DNA of 64,000 bases from Sphaerisporangium sp040685555 (GTDB lineage: Bacteria > Actinomycetota > Actinomycetes > Streptosporangiales > Streptosporangiaceae). Made by a program: the position numbers and the translations under genes. This document shows, piece by piece, positions 15,311 through 24,141 of this stretch. The notes beneath the pieces are model-generated. The model was not told where the DNA came from, did no database searches, and worked only from the letters and a program-made list of their open reading frames with translations. The DNA lies in the NCBI RefSeq assembly GCF_040685555.1, contig NZ_JBFBIK010000027.1, positions 9,353 through 73,352 of the forward strand, written 5' to 3'. Every line of letters starts with the position of its first letter. Within the stretch, counting starts at the first letter, position 1.

Positions 15311-17648
15311 CGGGATGGCCCTCCTTTCGGTTCCACATTTCTTGGGCCTGTTCGGCCTGGCCTCGGCCCTGCTGCCAGCCTCGCTGCATGGACGACATGA
15401 GCTCCAGAAGCTCCTCGGGGGATCGCACGGAGACGTCGTGCTGCTCCGGGGAACGCGTCTGGCGAAGCTGCGGCGCCAGGTTGGCCTGCCGTACCCGCAT
15501 CGGCAATCCGTCCAGGTCGTCATCGTCATCGCCTGGCACGGACACGGCCCGCCGTACGGGGGCCGGGTTGTTCCGCTGCTCGCTCAGGAACCATCCCGAC
15601 GGGGACTGCGGGACGTCGACCAGTTGGTCCTGCGTGCCGGAGAGCGCCCTCGGCCGTGCCTCCGGTGCCGTGCCCAGCGCCCGTACGGGCCTGTCGGGAC
15701 GGGCGGGCCCGGACTGACCCACCCAGCGCGGCGCGTCATCGACGACCGGCACCTCCGAGGTGGCGAGCAGGCTCGACGGCAACAGCACGATCGCGGTGGT
15801 GCCGTCGTAGGGCGAGCGCCGCAGCACGATCTTGATACCGTGCCGGGCCGCGAGCCTGGCCACGACGAACAGGCCGAGCCGGTCGGTGTCGACCAGATCG
15901 AACTCCGGCGGGTCGGCGAGCTTGGCGTTGAGCTCGTCGAGGGTGTCCTGGCTCAGTCCCAGACCCCGGTCCTCGACCTCCAGAGCGAAGCCGTTGGCCG
16001 CCGTCATGCTCCGGATGTGGACCGCGGTGTCGGGCGGCGAGAAGACGGTGGCGTTCTCCACCAGCTCGGCGATCAGGTGGATCACGTCGGCGACCGCGGC
16101 ACCCACCAGCAGCGGGGCCTGCGGCATGGGGGGCACGGTGACGCGGGTGTAGTCCTCGACCTCCAGCACGGCGCTGCGCACCACATCGAAGATCGGCACC
16201 GGATCGCTCCATCTGCGGGCGGGGGCCGAGTCGGACAGGATGATCAGGTTCTCCGCGTGCCGCCGCATGCGGGTGGTCAGGTGGTCGAGCTTGAAGAGAT
16301 CCTCCAGGATCTCCGGTTCCTCGACGCGGCGCTCCATCGTGTCGAGGAGCGTGAGCTGGCGGTGGAGCAGTGCCTGGTTGCGCCAGGCGAGGTTGAGGAA
16401 GACCTGGGAGACACCTTTGCGGAGCGTCGCCTGGCCGACCGCGGCCTCCACCGCGGTGCGCTGCACGGCGGAGAACGCGTGCACGACCCGGTCGACCTCG
16501 GCGGTGCCGGCGGTGCCGGCGCTGGCGAGGCCGGGGGCCTCGGTCGCGGGGTCGACGTCATCGCCCCTGCGCAGCCGCTCGACCAGCCGCGGCAGCCGCT
16601 CCTCGGCCAGCTCCACGGCCGACACCTGAAGCCGCCCCAGCTCGGTGATCATGGAACGGCCGAACCGGTAGGACAGCACGACCGACACGATGACCGCGAG
16701 CAGGCCGAGGCCCAGGACCAGTCCGATCCGCCAGTACGCGGCCGTCTTGAGCTGCTGTGCCTCGGTCGCGGCGCGGACCAGCTCGTACTGGGTATCCCGG
16801 TTGATCTTGCCGATGAGGGCCCCGGCGTCGCTCTTCCACACGGAGGGTTGCACCGGAGGCGCACCGCTGGTGTCCCACACGAACAGCGCGTCCTCCACCG
16901 CCAGCAGCCGCTCGTAGGGGGCGCTCTTCACGAGCTCCTCGTAGTGCGTTCGCAGTTCGGGGCCCACGTCCCGTCCGGCGTTGGCGAGGACCAGCCTCCG
17001 GTTGCTCATCCCGGCGACGAACGCGGCGCGATCGGTGGGGGTCATCAGGCGGTGCACGATCGTGCTGGTGAGGACGGCGTGTTCCCTGCCCAGGTACTCC
17101 GCGGTGGCGCTGTAGGCGAACCTGCCGCGGACCGCTCGGTAGGAGGACACGTCGCTCAGCGCGTCCGCGTCGCTGAACTGCCGGTTGACGGCGGCGATCA
17201 GATCGTTGTACGCGTCGAGGATCTTGAGCGGCGGGGACAGCCTGCCGCCGTCGGCGGAGGCGCGAAGCCCCTCCAGCCCGTCAAGTGCCGTCACCAGGGC
17301 ACGTACCTCGGCGGGGGCGTCGGCGGTCCCGCCCTGGAGGTCGATGGACCCGATCACCTGGCGCAGCCGCCGCACCTGGGCGTCGGTGACCTTCCGCTGC
17401 TCCGCCAGGGGCTTGTCGGCACCGGTGCCGGCGACCGCCTCGGCGGAGAGCTGGCGCTCCTGCTGGAGCTCGATGATCAGCTGCAGTACCGGCGACCCGA
17501 TGGCCTCCCAGCGATTCTGGGTCCGGGAGATGGTCGCGATCTCATCGACGCTGGAGTAGGCGATGAACCCCCACAGGGCGATCATGGAGACCAGCGGAAT
17601 CAGGAGGATCCTGAGAAGCTTCGAGCGGATCGGTGGGGGCGAGCTCAT
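15291..17648 (-). CDS. cvnA: Conservon sensor histidine-kinase-like protein (CvnA-type)
   Basis: A 785-residue membrane sensor. TM1 lies at about residues 12-31, followed by an extracellular nitrate/nitrite-sensing (NIT) domain to about 250-300, TM2 near 309-329 (IGLVLGLGLLAVIVSVVLSY) and a HAMP-like linker. A helical dimerisation region with QALLHRQLTLLDTMERRVEE and a HATPase domain follow, with the N-box DVIHLIAELVENATVFSPP and ENAxxFSPPxT pattern typical of conservon kinases. The last 200 residues are a disordered charged tail. The phosphoacceptor His is not clear, as usual for this group. It is first gene of cvnABCD, and regulation presumably comes from the 17.65-17.8 kb region. Confidence 0.9.
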   Translation of the reverse strand: MSSPPPIRSKLLRILLIPLVSMIALWGFIAYSSVDEIATISRTQNRWEAIGSPVLQLIIELQQERQLSAEAVAGTGADKPLAEQRKVTDAQVRRLRQVIGSIDLQGGTADAPAEVRALVTALDGLEGLRASADGGRLSPPLKILDAYNDLIAAVNRQFSDADALSDVSSYRAVRGRFAYSATAEYLGREHAVLTSTIVHRLMTPTDRAAFVAGMSNRRLVLANAGRDVGPELRTHYEELVKSAPYERLLAVEDALFVWDTSGAPPVQPSVWKSDAGALIGKINRDTQYELVRAATEAQQLKTAAYWRIGLVLGLGLLAVIVSVVLSYRFGRSMITELGRLQVSAVELAEERLPRLVERLRRGDDVDPATEAPGLASAGTAGTAEVDRVVHAFSAVQRTAVEAAVGQATLRKGVSQVFLNLAWRNQALLHRQLTLLDTMERRVEEPEILEDLFKLDHLTTRMRRHAENLIILSDSAPARRWSDPVPIFDVVRSAVLEVEDYTRVTVPPMPQAPLLVGAAVADVIHLIAELVENATVFSPPDTAVHIRSMTAANGFALEVEDRGLGLSQDTLDELNAKLADPPEFDLVDTDRLGLFVVARLAARHGIKIVLRRSPYDGTTAIVLLPSSLLATSEVPVVDDAPRWVGQSGPARPDRPVRALGTAPEARPRALSGTQDQLVDVPQSPSGWFLSEQRNNPAPVRRAVSVPGDDDDDLDGLPMRVRQANLAPQLRQTRSPEQHDVSVRSPEELLELMSSMQRGWQQGRGQAEQAQEMWNRKEGHPDARPKT

Positions 17649-18073
17649 CCATCATGTCCAATTCCGCGCGTGCTGGGCGCCGTAGGCAGCAGCGGTCCGT
17701 GGTCCGCCCCGAAGGACTCACGACCCGGCTGTTACGCCGGTGATTTTTGGACAACTATGCCCATTGGGGCAGAAGTGCTTCAAGACACCAATGCGAAGAT
17801 TGAGTATCGATGTTCGACGGATATGGCGCGGCGTTCACCGTTCGTGACGGGGACTGGATGAGCGTCACCCACGGTGACCATCCGGACGCGACCGACCGGA
17901 CGGCCTCGCGGCCGAAGCCACCACCGTCGTCCCCAAGCCCTCGGAACCGCAGGCCCACCGGAAGCCGAGCGGTAATCCAGTTGGGCCCGTCAGCGGGTCA
18001 CGCTAGTGATCGACTCCATTCGTATGCGCCGCGCCAGAGGCGGCGCGACTGCCTGGCCTGCCCGCCGTCGGCG
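17649..18073. other. Intergenic region upstream of the conservon
   Basis: About 425 bases without a supportable gene. It should contain the cvnA promoter, reading leftward, but no convincing -35/-10 pair was found. The stretch from about 17740 to 17830 is less GC-rich than the surroundings. Frames through it are open on both strands but of low-complexity, non-family sequence. Confidence 0.5.
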
Positions 18074-18298
18074 ATGCGGGTCTTGCTCGACGAGGCGACC
18101 GCGGTGCTGCCGCGCCTCATCGAACGGTACGACGACGACCAGCCCGACCTCCTGCTCTATGACATCGGCGGGCTGCCCGCACCCCTGCTGGCCGCCCGGT
18201 ACGGCATCCCGGCCGTGCAACTCTCTCCCACGTACGTCGCCTGGGACGGCTATGAGGACGACCTGGCCGAGATGCTCCACGCCCTATTCATGGGATCG
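18074..18298 (+). pseudogene. Macrolide-type glycosyltransferase fragment (GT1/MGT)
   Basis: About 75 codons read MRVLLDEATAVLPRLIERYD, then DLLLYDIGGLPAPLLAARYG and IPAVQLSPTYVAWDGYEDDL. This closely follows the N-terminal domain interior of MGT-family macrolide/oleandomycin glycosyltransferases (about 400 residues when whole). Neither the real N-terminus nor the whole C-terminal nucleotide-sugar domain is present. The 3' edge runs into the converging ATP-binding protein gene, so it is a remnant. Confidence 0.75.
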
Positions 18299-18737
18299 GG
18301 TCGGTGTAGACGTCACACAGCAGGCTCTCGCTCGCCCAGTCCAGGTCGCGTGGGGAGAGGACGAACCATACGACGCAGCGGGGGCGCTCCTCGGTGAAAC
18401 CCCAACTGGAAGCCAGTGCGCGGATCAGGCGGATCCCTCGGCCCGAGGCGGCGAGGTCGTCGCCCGGGTGAGGGGGGATGCTCGGGATGGTCGGCGCGCC
18501 CTCGTCGGCGACCTCGACCCGCACGTCGCCGTTCTCCTCGATCGCCACGGTGACCCCGACCACGGCCGAACCGGTGTGCGCCACGGAGTTCGTCGCCGCC
18601 TCCGACAGCAGCCAGACCGCGTGGTCGCAGCAGGTATGCCCGTCCAAGATCTTGCTCAGCCAGCGCCGGGCCTCACCCACGGACGCCTCCGTGGCGGGGA
18701 AGGCAGCGGTCTCCGTTCGCAGGGCAGGGGTGCTCAT
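18288..18737 (-). CDS. Anti-sigma-factor-like ATP-binding protein (HATPase_c_2)
   Basis: A 149-residue single-domain GHKL ATPase of the RsbW/SpoIIAB-like type: N-box LLSEAATNSVAHTGSAVVGV, G1 VEVADEGAPTIP and G2 ASGRGIRLIRALASSWGF. Proteins of this size are very numerous in actinomycetes, where some regulate sigma factors by partner switching. No sigma factor or antagonist is adjacent, so its partner is unknown. Confidence 0.85.
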   Translation of the reverse strand: MSTPALRTETAAFPATEASVGEARRWLSKILDGHTCCDHAVWLLSEAATNSVAHTGSAVVGVTVAIEENGDVRVEVADEGAPTIPSIPPHPGDDLAASGRGIRLIRALASSWGFTEERPRCVVWFVLSPRDLDWASESLLCDVYTDPIP

Positions 18738-18870
18738 CGAGTGCGGTCGTCCTTCGTTCTGGGGGTCAGGTTCACGGCGTACGGCAGGCCGAATCCGCGC
18801 GCGGCGGTACTGCGCGTCACGGCTGGGTGATGTTGGGGCGATGCTCAGGCAACCGCAGGACGGTGTCGGC

Positions 18871-19218
18871 TCAGGCGGCCGCCGCGGCCGCCGCGGCCGC
18901 CGCGACCGGCCAGACGGCGATCATCATGTCCTGTTCGGCCTGGCGCATCTGCTCGAGGAGATCCTGGGTGGTGCGGGCCTCCACGACCAGTGGCTCAGAG
19001 GTCGGGATGAGGGCCAGAGCGTAGAAACGGCGGCTCCACGGCCCGTACAGGATCGTCCATGCCGGCTCCAGCCGGTCGAGCAGCACGGCGGCGGCGCGGT
19101 CGCCCGGGTCGGGTTCGCCACGTTCGACCTCGACGTACGGCTGTCCGACGGTGTGCCGGCCGATCCGCTTGGCACGACGGCACCCCAACAGACGCCACAG
19201 GCGTTTAAGCTGCACCAC
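18871..19218 (-). CDS. Small hypothetical protein with poly-alanine tail
   Basis: A 115-residue actinobacterial protein. The centre, AWTILYGPWSRRFYALALIP then EPLVVEARTTQDLLEQMRQA, resembles small proteins often found beside HTH-regulator genes; no function is known. It ends in ten consecutive alanines encoded by a 9-bp GC-rich repeat, which looks like repeat expansion at the 3' end. The GTG start at 19218 is the only good candidate and has a weak ribosome-binding site. It is divergent from the HTH regulator. Confidence 0.6.
   Translation of the reverse strand: MVQLKRLWRLLGCRRAKRIGRHTVGQPYVEVERGEPDPGDRAAAVLLDRLEPAWTILYGPWSRRFYALALIPTSEPLVVEARTTQDLLEQMRQAEQDMMIAVWPVAAAAAAAAAA
18878..18904. 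repeat. 9-bp tandem repeat, three units
   Basis: GCCGCCGCG occurs three times in a row with partial units on both sides. It codes for the alanine tail of the overlapping minus-strand gene. This is likely slippage-prone. Confidence 0.85.
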
Positions 19219-19399
19219 AGGTCAGGACCACTCTTCCTGATCGAGGGACCCGCACGGCGCTGTAATCGCCTGCGGGTCCCGCCATTTCGGGTCGCTACCA
19301 GCTGTAGCAGTGTCATCATGGACAGTGATCGACGGTGGTGGAAGGGCAACGGCGTGGTCAGGCGTGGCCACGCCGGAGACCACGATCACAAGGGGTGAC

Positions 19400-20704
19400 A
19401 TGACCGCAGACCCGATCGATCCGCACGCCTCCCCCTGGCACCTGTTCGGCGCGGTCCTGCGCCACTGCCGCGAAAGCAAACCAAGCCTCGGGCTACGCCG
19501 GGCGGCCTCGGAGCTGTACGTCGACTTTTCCAACCTAGCCAAATGGGAACGCGGCGAGCGCACTCCGCCGCCCGAGATGATCCCCCGCCTGGATCAGGTG
19601 TACGGCGCGCACGGCATCCTGACTGCGCTGTACGAAACGCTCACGCGGCCGAACGCTGCCGCCGAGTCGGTTCGGCTGCGCGCGGGTACATGTTGGGAAA
19701 ACCTTGCATATCGCAACGGAGACGACGAAATGGAACGTCGCGCCGCCCTGCACCTCCTCGCCGGACTCGGAACCCTCGGCATCTCCGGTGAACCCCTCCG
19801 GCAACTCCTCGATCTGTCCCTCGGCCATCTCCACCGAGAGGTCGAAGACTGGGAGCTGGCCTGCGCCGACCACCTTCACGCCCTACGCACCCGCCCTCCA
19901 GCCCAGGTCGCCGCCGACCTCCTCATCGACCTGATGTCACTACGGCGGCAGCTCGACACCGCCACCCCAGCCGACGCGACCGAACTGCATCGCATCATGG
20001 CGGCACTCTCTTCTATTCACGCCAACGCGCTGACCCGCCTGGGCGATCACGGAGCAGCCATCCGCTGGTCGTACACCGCACGCCAAGCGGCCGATGCCTC
20101 CGGCGACCTGGCGTTGCAGCTGATGGTCCGGGGCCAGGAGGCGGCACAGGGCCTGTACGGCCAGCGCGACCCGCAGACCGTCCTGCGCCTGGTGCGCCAC
20201 GCCCAGCGGCTCGCAGGGAAACCGACCGTGGATCTGCTGACCACCGAAGTCAAGGCCCTGTCGATGCTCGACAGGCATGACGAGGCGTTCAAGACGCTGA
20301 CCATGCTGCACGTGACCGCAGAGAAGGGCGTCACCGCAGACCAGTACGGCTTCTGGAAACCAGATCAGATTCATTTCGCCGAAAGCTGGGCATACGCCGC
20401 TGCAGGCGTGGAGGCGGCGGCCGACACCGCCCGGTATAACGTGCTCAAGTTGACCCCTGACTATCAGTACCGCACCAATGTTCAACTCCACGGGGCCCTC
20501 TGCATGGTCGTCCAGGGCGGCGTCGACGAGGGCCTACGCCAGGCGGCGACGACCATCGAGGCACTCACGCCGACCTACCGCAGCCGTCACATCATCGAAA
20601 CCGGCCAAATGGTCCTCCGCGCCGTACCGCACGAGCAGCAGGATCGACCCTCCATTGCGGAGTTCCGCAAGGTCCTGGCCATCGAACCCACCCGAGAGGC
20701 CTGA
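19400..20704 (+). CDS. XRE-type HTH regulator with TPR-like C-terminus
   Basis: A 434-residue cytosolic regulator. Residues 13-75 form a Cro/CI-type helix-turn-helix (GLRRAASELYVDFSNLAKWE, then GERTPPPEMIPRLDQVYG). The rest is a helical repeat array of the kind found in large actinobacterial XRE regulators. The ATG at 19400 has AGGGG five bases upstream and immediately precedes the domain; an in-frame start at 19310 would add low-complexity residues. Such regulators are often tied to a small DUF397-type partner, but none is seen downstream. The ligand or target is unknown. Confidence 0.85.
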   Translation: MTADPIDPHASPWHLFGAVLRHCRESKPSLGLRRAASELYVDFSNLAKWERGERTPPPEMIPRLDQVYGAHGILTALYETLTRPNAAAESVRLRAGTCWENLAYRNGDDEMERRAALHLLAGLGTLGISGEPLRQLLDLSLGHLHREVEDWELACADHLHALRTRPPAQVAADLLIDLMSLRRQLDTATPADATELHRIMAALSSIHANALTRLGDHGAAIRWSYTARQAADASGDLALQLMVRGQEAAQGLYGQRDPQTVLRLVRHAQRLAGKPTVDLLTTEVKALSMLDRHDEAFKTLTMLHVTAEKGVTADQYGFWKPDQIHFAESWAYAAAGVEAAADTARYNVLKLTPDYQYRTNVQLHGALCMVVQGGVDEGLRQAATTIEALTPTYRSRHIIETGQMVLRAVPHEQQDRPSIAEFRKVLAIEPTREA

Positions 20705-20896
20705 CGACGGCCGATCCACCAGCGCAACCAATGTGCGGTCACCCACAGGGGGACACCGCCGCTCCGGGACGTTCCCCTGTCACCTGTGGAGTTTGAACAG
20801 CAACACCACCAAGCCGCTAAGCTCACGCACGCGGCATAACCCCCCGTGTCCACGTTCCGGGGGTCACCTCACACAGTTCCTACCCCCGACTTTCGG

Positions 20897-21172
20897 TCAG
20901 AGCAGAAGGCCGATTTTGTTCGCCAGATCTCGGGCACGGGGTTGGAGATGGGCAGGCCCTGCCTCCGAGAGCTCCAGTGTCATACGTCGGGCGTACCCGT
21001 TGTATTTGATCGTTTCGGGCGCGGCACCATGGGCGAGGACCAGAGTTTCGAGAACGGCTTCATCGTTCCGCTGCAGAAGGCGAGCCCGCGCGATCTCGAT
21101 CAGGTGCCGTCCCCGGCGCGGACGCGAAGGGATCGACGCCTTCAGCGCGCGTTCGGCCTGTGCCGCCGAAAC
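20897..21172 (-). pseudogene. C-terminal remnant of a TPR-type HTH regulator
   Basis: About 91 codons on the minus strand read SAAQAERALKASIPSRP, then RGRHLIEIARARLLQRNDEA, VLETLVLAHGAAPETIKYNG and a stop after LANKIGLLL. The layout matches the C-terminal repeat end of actinobacterial XRE regulators (RHLxDLARA...ETLLxAxxxAPxxxRY). A stop codon precedes the fragment and no HTH domain is present. The flanks, 20705-20896 and 21173-21467, hold no gene I can support. Confidence 0.6.
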
Positions 21173-21467
21173 TCATGGGCGTGCCACCGTCATTCATAGG
21201 CCCAGACGTTTCCTGGAGCATCGACAACTTCAGGCTAAGGCGCGGCGCTTTCCTCGTGCCAGGACAGGATCGGCGAGCATTGCGGTCCGCGCCCGAAGTT
21301 GGAGCTCCTACCCCTGGCTCTCACACCCGAATCGGGACTGCAACGAGCCTGTGACCTGCGATCTCAGGTTGGAATCAGTTTTTTTGAGCGAGGTGGGATA
21401 AAACCATCTCTGAACTCCTCGCGCGATTAGTTGACCATCGCCGCACTTTCTCCCCGAACGGAGTCAG

Positions 21468-23297
21468 GTGACCCAGCAAGTGACGGCGACCGCCGCTCTC
21501 CTCCCGCTTACCAGGCAGGACCCGCCGAGGATCGGTCCTTATCAGCTCGTCGGCCGTCTCGGAGCCGGCGGCATGGGTGTCGTCTACGCGGGTATCGATG
21601 CCCGTGGTGTACGCGTAGCAGTAAAGGTGGTTCATGCCTCATACGCCAGTGACCCGGAGTTCCGGGCACGGTTCGCTCGGGAGATCTCCGTCCTCTGCCG
21701 CGTGAAGGGCGTCTGCACCGCGCGGATTCTCGACTCTGACGGGAGCGCTGCTCGGCCGTGGTTGTCTGCCGAGTACGTGTCAGGGCCAACGCTTGAGGCC
21801 CAGGTCAGAGCTCACGGGGCACTTCAGGGGGACGAGTTGTTCGGGCTCGCCGCCGGGCTCGCCGAAGCGCTGGTGGCTGTGCACGGGGCGAGTGTCGTGC
21901 ATCGCGATATCAAGCCATCGAACGTCATTCTCTCGCCGAACGGTCCTAAGCTTGTCGACTTCGGGATCGCCCGCGCACTCGATGCGAGTGTGATGACACG
22001 CAGCGGCACTCTCATCGGTTCGCCAGGGTGGGTGAGTCCCGAGGAGTACGGCGACGCGCCAGCCGGACCACCCGCCGATGTGTACGGCTGGGCGATGCTC
22101 GTCGTCTACGCGGCTGCAGGCGCTCCGCCCTACGGGACCGGACGCCCGGAAGTCTTGGCACTCAAGGTGCTGAACGAACATGTCGACACCTCCATGGTCC
22201 CCGACGTCCTACGCGGCCTGGTTGATAAAGCCCTGGCCAAGTCCCCTGAGACACGCCCGACCTCGCACGAGTTGCTGGCTACGGTCGCCGAGGCCTGGCG
22301 GACGTACCAAGGAACCCAGGTGATCGAAGACGCTGGGGCAGCTGACGATGTCACTGCGCTGTTGAACCGAACGTGGATCCTCCCTGCCGGGGAGTTGCGC
22401 TGGCCTGACGTATCGGCTGCTGTATCAACTGCCCCCAAGGGCCGCCGAAGACTTGTGCTCGTCGGCAAGGCGGCTGTGATTGCCGTTGGGCTCGGGGCGG
22501 TCGTCGCCCTGAAGGTGCTATCGGTCGATGCGGATCAGGACAGGAAGCGGACTAGCGTCGTTACCGTTCAGGACAGTCGCCCGAGTTCCGCGAGCACGAG
22601 TCCTAGGTCGCCGTCCATCGCTGCGACCCCGGTGAAGGCTGAGCCCTCACCGGCTCGGCCAGCCCCACCACCCGGTACCACCGCAGAGTTGGCCGCCGCG
22701 ATTGAGTTGGCGCTGGAGACCACCCCGGCCGGGACGTTCAGCTTCGCTGGGGGGTTCACCCAGAGTAGTGCGGGGGGCAGAGCAAGTGGCCGGTTCGTGA
22801 ACCACATGGATGAAGACGATCTCGATGTGAAGCTCGAGTCCGAAGAGGGAGTCGGCCGTCGTTATGTGGTCGTGGCTAACACGATCTACCCCAAGCGGCG
22901 GGGCGCGAAGGGATCCCCCATCGAAGAGATGGCTTCGGCGAACCCTGACTGGTACGGCCTCATGATTGCGGGAACGGCCGGTCCATCGGTCATCCGGGAG
23001 GTCGTCGCCAACTCCACGCGCTTCAAGCGCAAAGGACGTAGTTACTACGGGATTCTTCCGATCGAAAAGACCAACGGCCTGCTTCGTGGGCTGCTCAGTT
23101 CGTGGATGGGCGGCGACATCGCCGAAACAAGCTCCGACTCGTACATCACCTTCAAGCTCGCCATCGACGGTGAGGATCGGCCAAAGAAGTTCGAGATCGC
23201 ATGGTGCGTGCCTGTGCCCGGTGTGGAGATCTATAGATCCGTCTTCGCAACGACCTACAGCGACTGGAAATCGAGCGGCAAGATCAAAAAGCCGTAG
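21468..23297 (+). CDS. Membrane serine/threonine protein kinase
   Basis: A 609-residue Hanks-type kinase. The catalytic domain (about 24-275) has a Gly-rich loop LGAGGMGVVY, Lys53 in VAVKVV, the catalytic loop HRDIKPSN with Asp147, DFG at 164-166 and an activation-loop GSPGWVSPEEY. A juxtamembrane linker and a single TM helix (about 330-350) follow, then a Pro/Ser linker and an extracellular domain of about 190 residues that does not look like PASTA. That domain contains AAAIELALETTPAGTFSFAG and is probably lipoprotein/LppX-like in fold, but this is a guess. The GTG start at 21468 is the first sensible start. The gene stands alone. Confidence 0.9.
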   Translation: MTQQVTATAALLPLTRQDPPRIGPYQLVGRLGAGGMGVVYAGIDARGVRVAVKVVHASYASDPEFRARFAREISVLCRVKGVCTARILDSDGSAARPWLSAEYVSGPTLEAQVRAHGALQGDELFGLAAGLAEALVAVHGASVVHRDIKPSNVILSPNGPKLVDFGIARALDASVMTRSGTLIGSPGWVSPEEYGDAPAGPPADVYGWAMLVVYAAAGAPPYGTGRPEVLALKVLNEHVDTSMVPDVLRGLVDKALAKSPETRPTSHELLATVAEAWRTYQGTQVIEDAGAADDVTALLNRTWILPAGELRWPDVSAAVSTAPKGRRRLVLVGKAAVIAVGLGAVVALKVLSVDADQDRKRTSVVTVQDSRPSSASTSPRSPSIAATPVKAEPSPARPAPPPGTTAELAAAIELALETTPAGTFSFAGGFTQSSAGGRASGRFVNHMDEDDLDVKLESEEGVGRRYVVVANTIYPKRRGAKGSPIEEMASANPDWYGLMIAGTAGPSVIREVVANSTRFKRKGRSYYGILPIEKTNGLLRGLLSSWMGGDIAETSSDSYITFKLAIDGEDRPKKFEIAWCVPVPGVEIYRSVFATTYSDWKSSGKIKKP

Positions 23298-23469
23298 CGT
23301 TCCACTCCCGTCTGCTATCGAGGGCTCGGGCCGCTCACACCATCGCCCCACTACAGATGGCCGCCGTCACGGGAGTCCCGTTGGTGCCGCGCTGCCACGG
23401 GCTGTGCGGGTCGGCGAAGTAGTCCACCGGGCTGGTGTCAATGAGCGGCCGGGCGTGCTGAGCGCACGA

Positions 23470-24110
23470 CCCGGCGAGGTTGATCGGGTTCGGCATCGTG
23501 CACTACAGGATCCAGAAGCGTCGGCCGCGGAGCTGCCCGCGATCGCGAGGCAGGTCTCCACGGTGTCGAGATCGCCTCGAACGTGCTGGGGCGCGTCGAT
23601 CGGCGACGAGCGGTTCCTGCCGTTCTTCGCCGAGGCCGAAACGGATGAACCTGCCGATCTTCGTGCACGCCATGCCCGCCGCGATCGACCGCCTGCCCGT
23701 GTCGGCGATTGGCACCTACGTCCTGGGCCTGGAGGGTGCGCTGGCCACGCCGTCGATGGTGACCGGAGGCACCACGGCGAAATGCCCCGACCTGCGAATC
23801 TCGTTCAGTCACGCGGCGGGCGGCTTCCCGCTCATGCTGCCGCGCCCAGTACTTCTGGAGCGGGACGTGGAACGAGGAACCCCCGTGCCGCAGCGGGCAC
23901 TCGCGCACGACGACGGCCCGTCCCCCATGGAATACGCCCGCCGCTTTTACTACGACTCAATGGTGTTCGACCGGCGCGCCCTGCGTTACCTGGTCGACGT
24001 GCTCGGCCACGACCGGTTGCTCGTCGGTTCCCACTTCCCGGTGGGGGTCGCGGCCTGCTGGGCCATCCACCACAGTGGCTCGCCGAGATGGCGAAGCCGC
24101 AGGTGGGTAC
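23470..24110 (+). pseudogene. Amidohydrolase (ACMSD-like) pseudogene
   Basis: Pieces of one metal-dependent amidohydrolase appear in three plus-strand frames: DPARLIGFGIVHY (23.48 kb), DPEASAAELPAIARQ and GVEIASNVLG (23.5-23.6 kb), IGDERFLPFFAEAE, then MNLPIFVHAMPAAIDRLP, CPDLRISFSHAAGGFPLML, MEYARRFYYDSMVFDRRALR and LLVGSHFPVG. Order and content follow aminocarboxymuconate-semialdehyde-decarboxylase-like enzymes. At least three frameshifts, loss of the N-terminus, and His for Asp in the GSDFP-type motif show it is dead. Confidence 0.82.
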
Positions 24111-24141
24111 GTAGGGGAGGAGATCACGGTCGGGGGGGCCG

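Noticed and set aside
14985..17861. A 958-codon plus-strand frame across the conservon
   Set aside because: Antisense to cvnA and cvnB, with low-complexity composition and no domain pattern.
18841..18910. Possible CRISPR-like or tandem array in the GC repeat
   Set aside because: The units are 9 bp with no spacers; it is an Ala-codon repeat.
20735..20790. Inverted GC-rich segment after the HTH regulator as a possible terminator or att site
   Set aside because: Arms pair imperfectly, and alignment by eye is not convincing.
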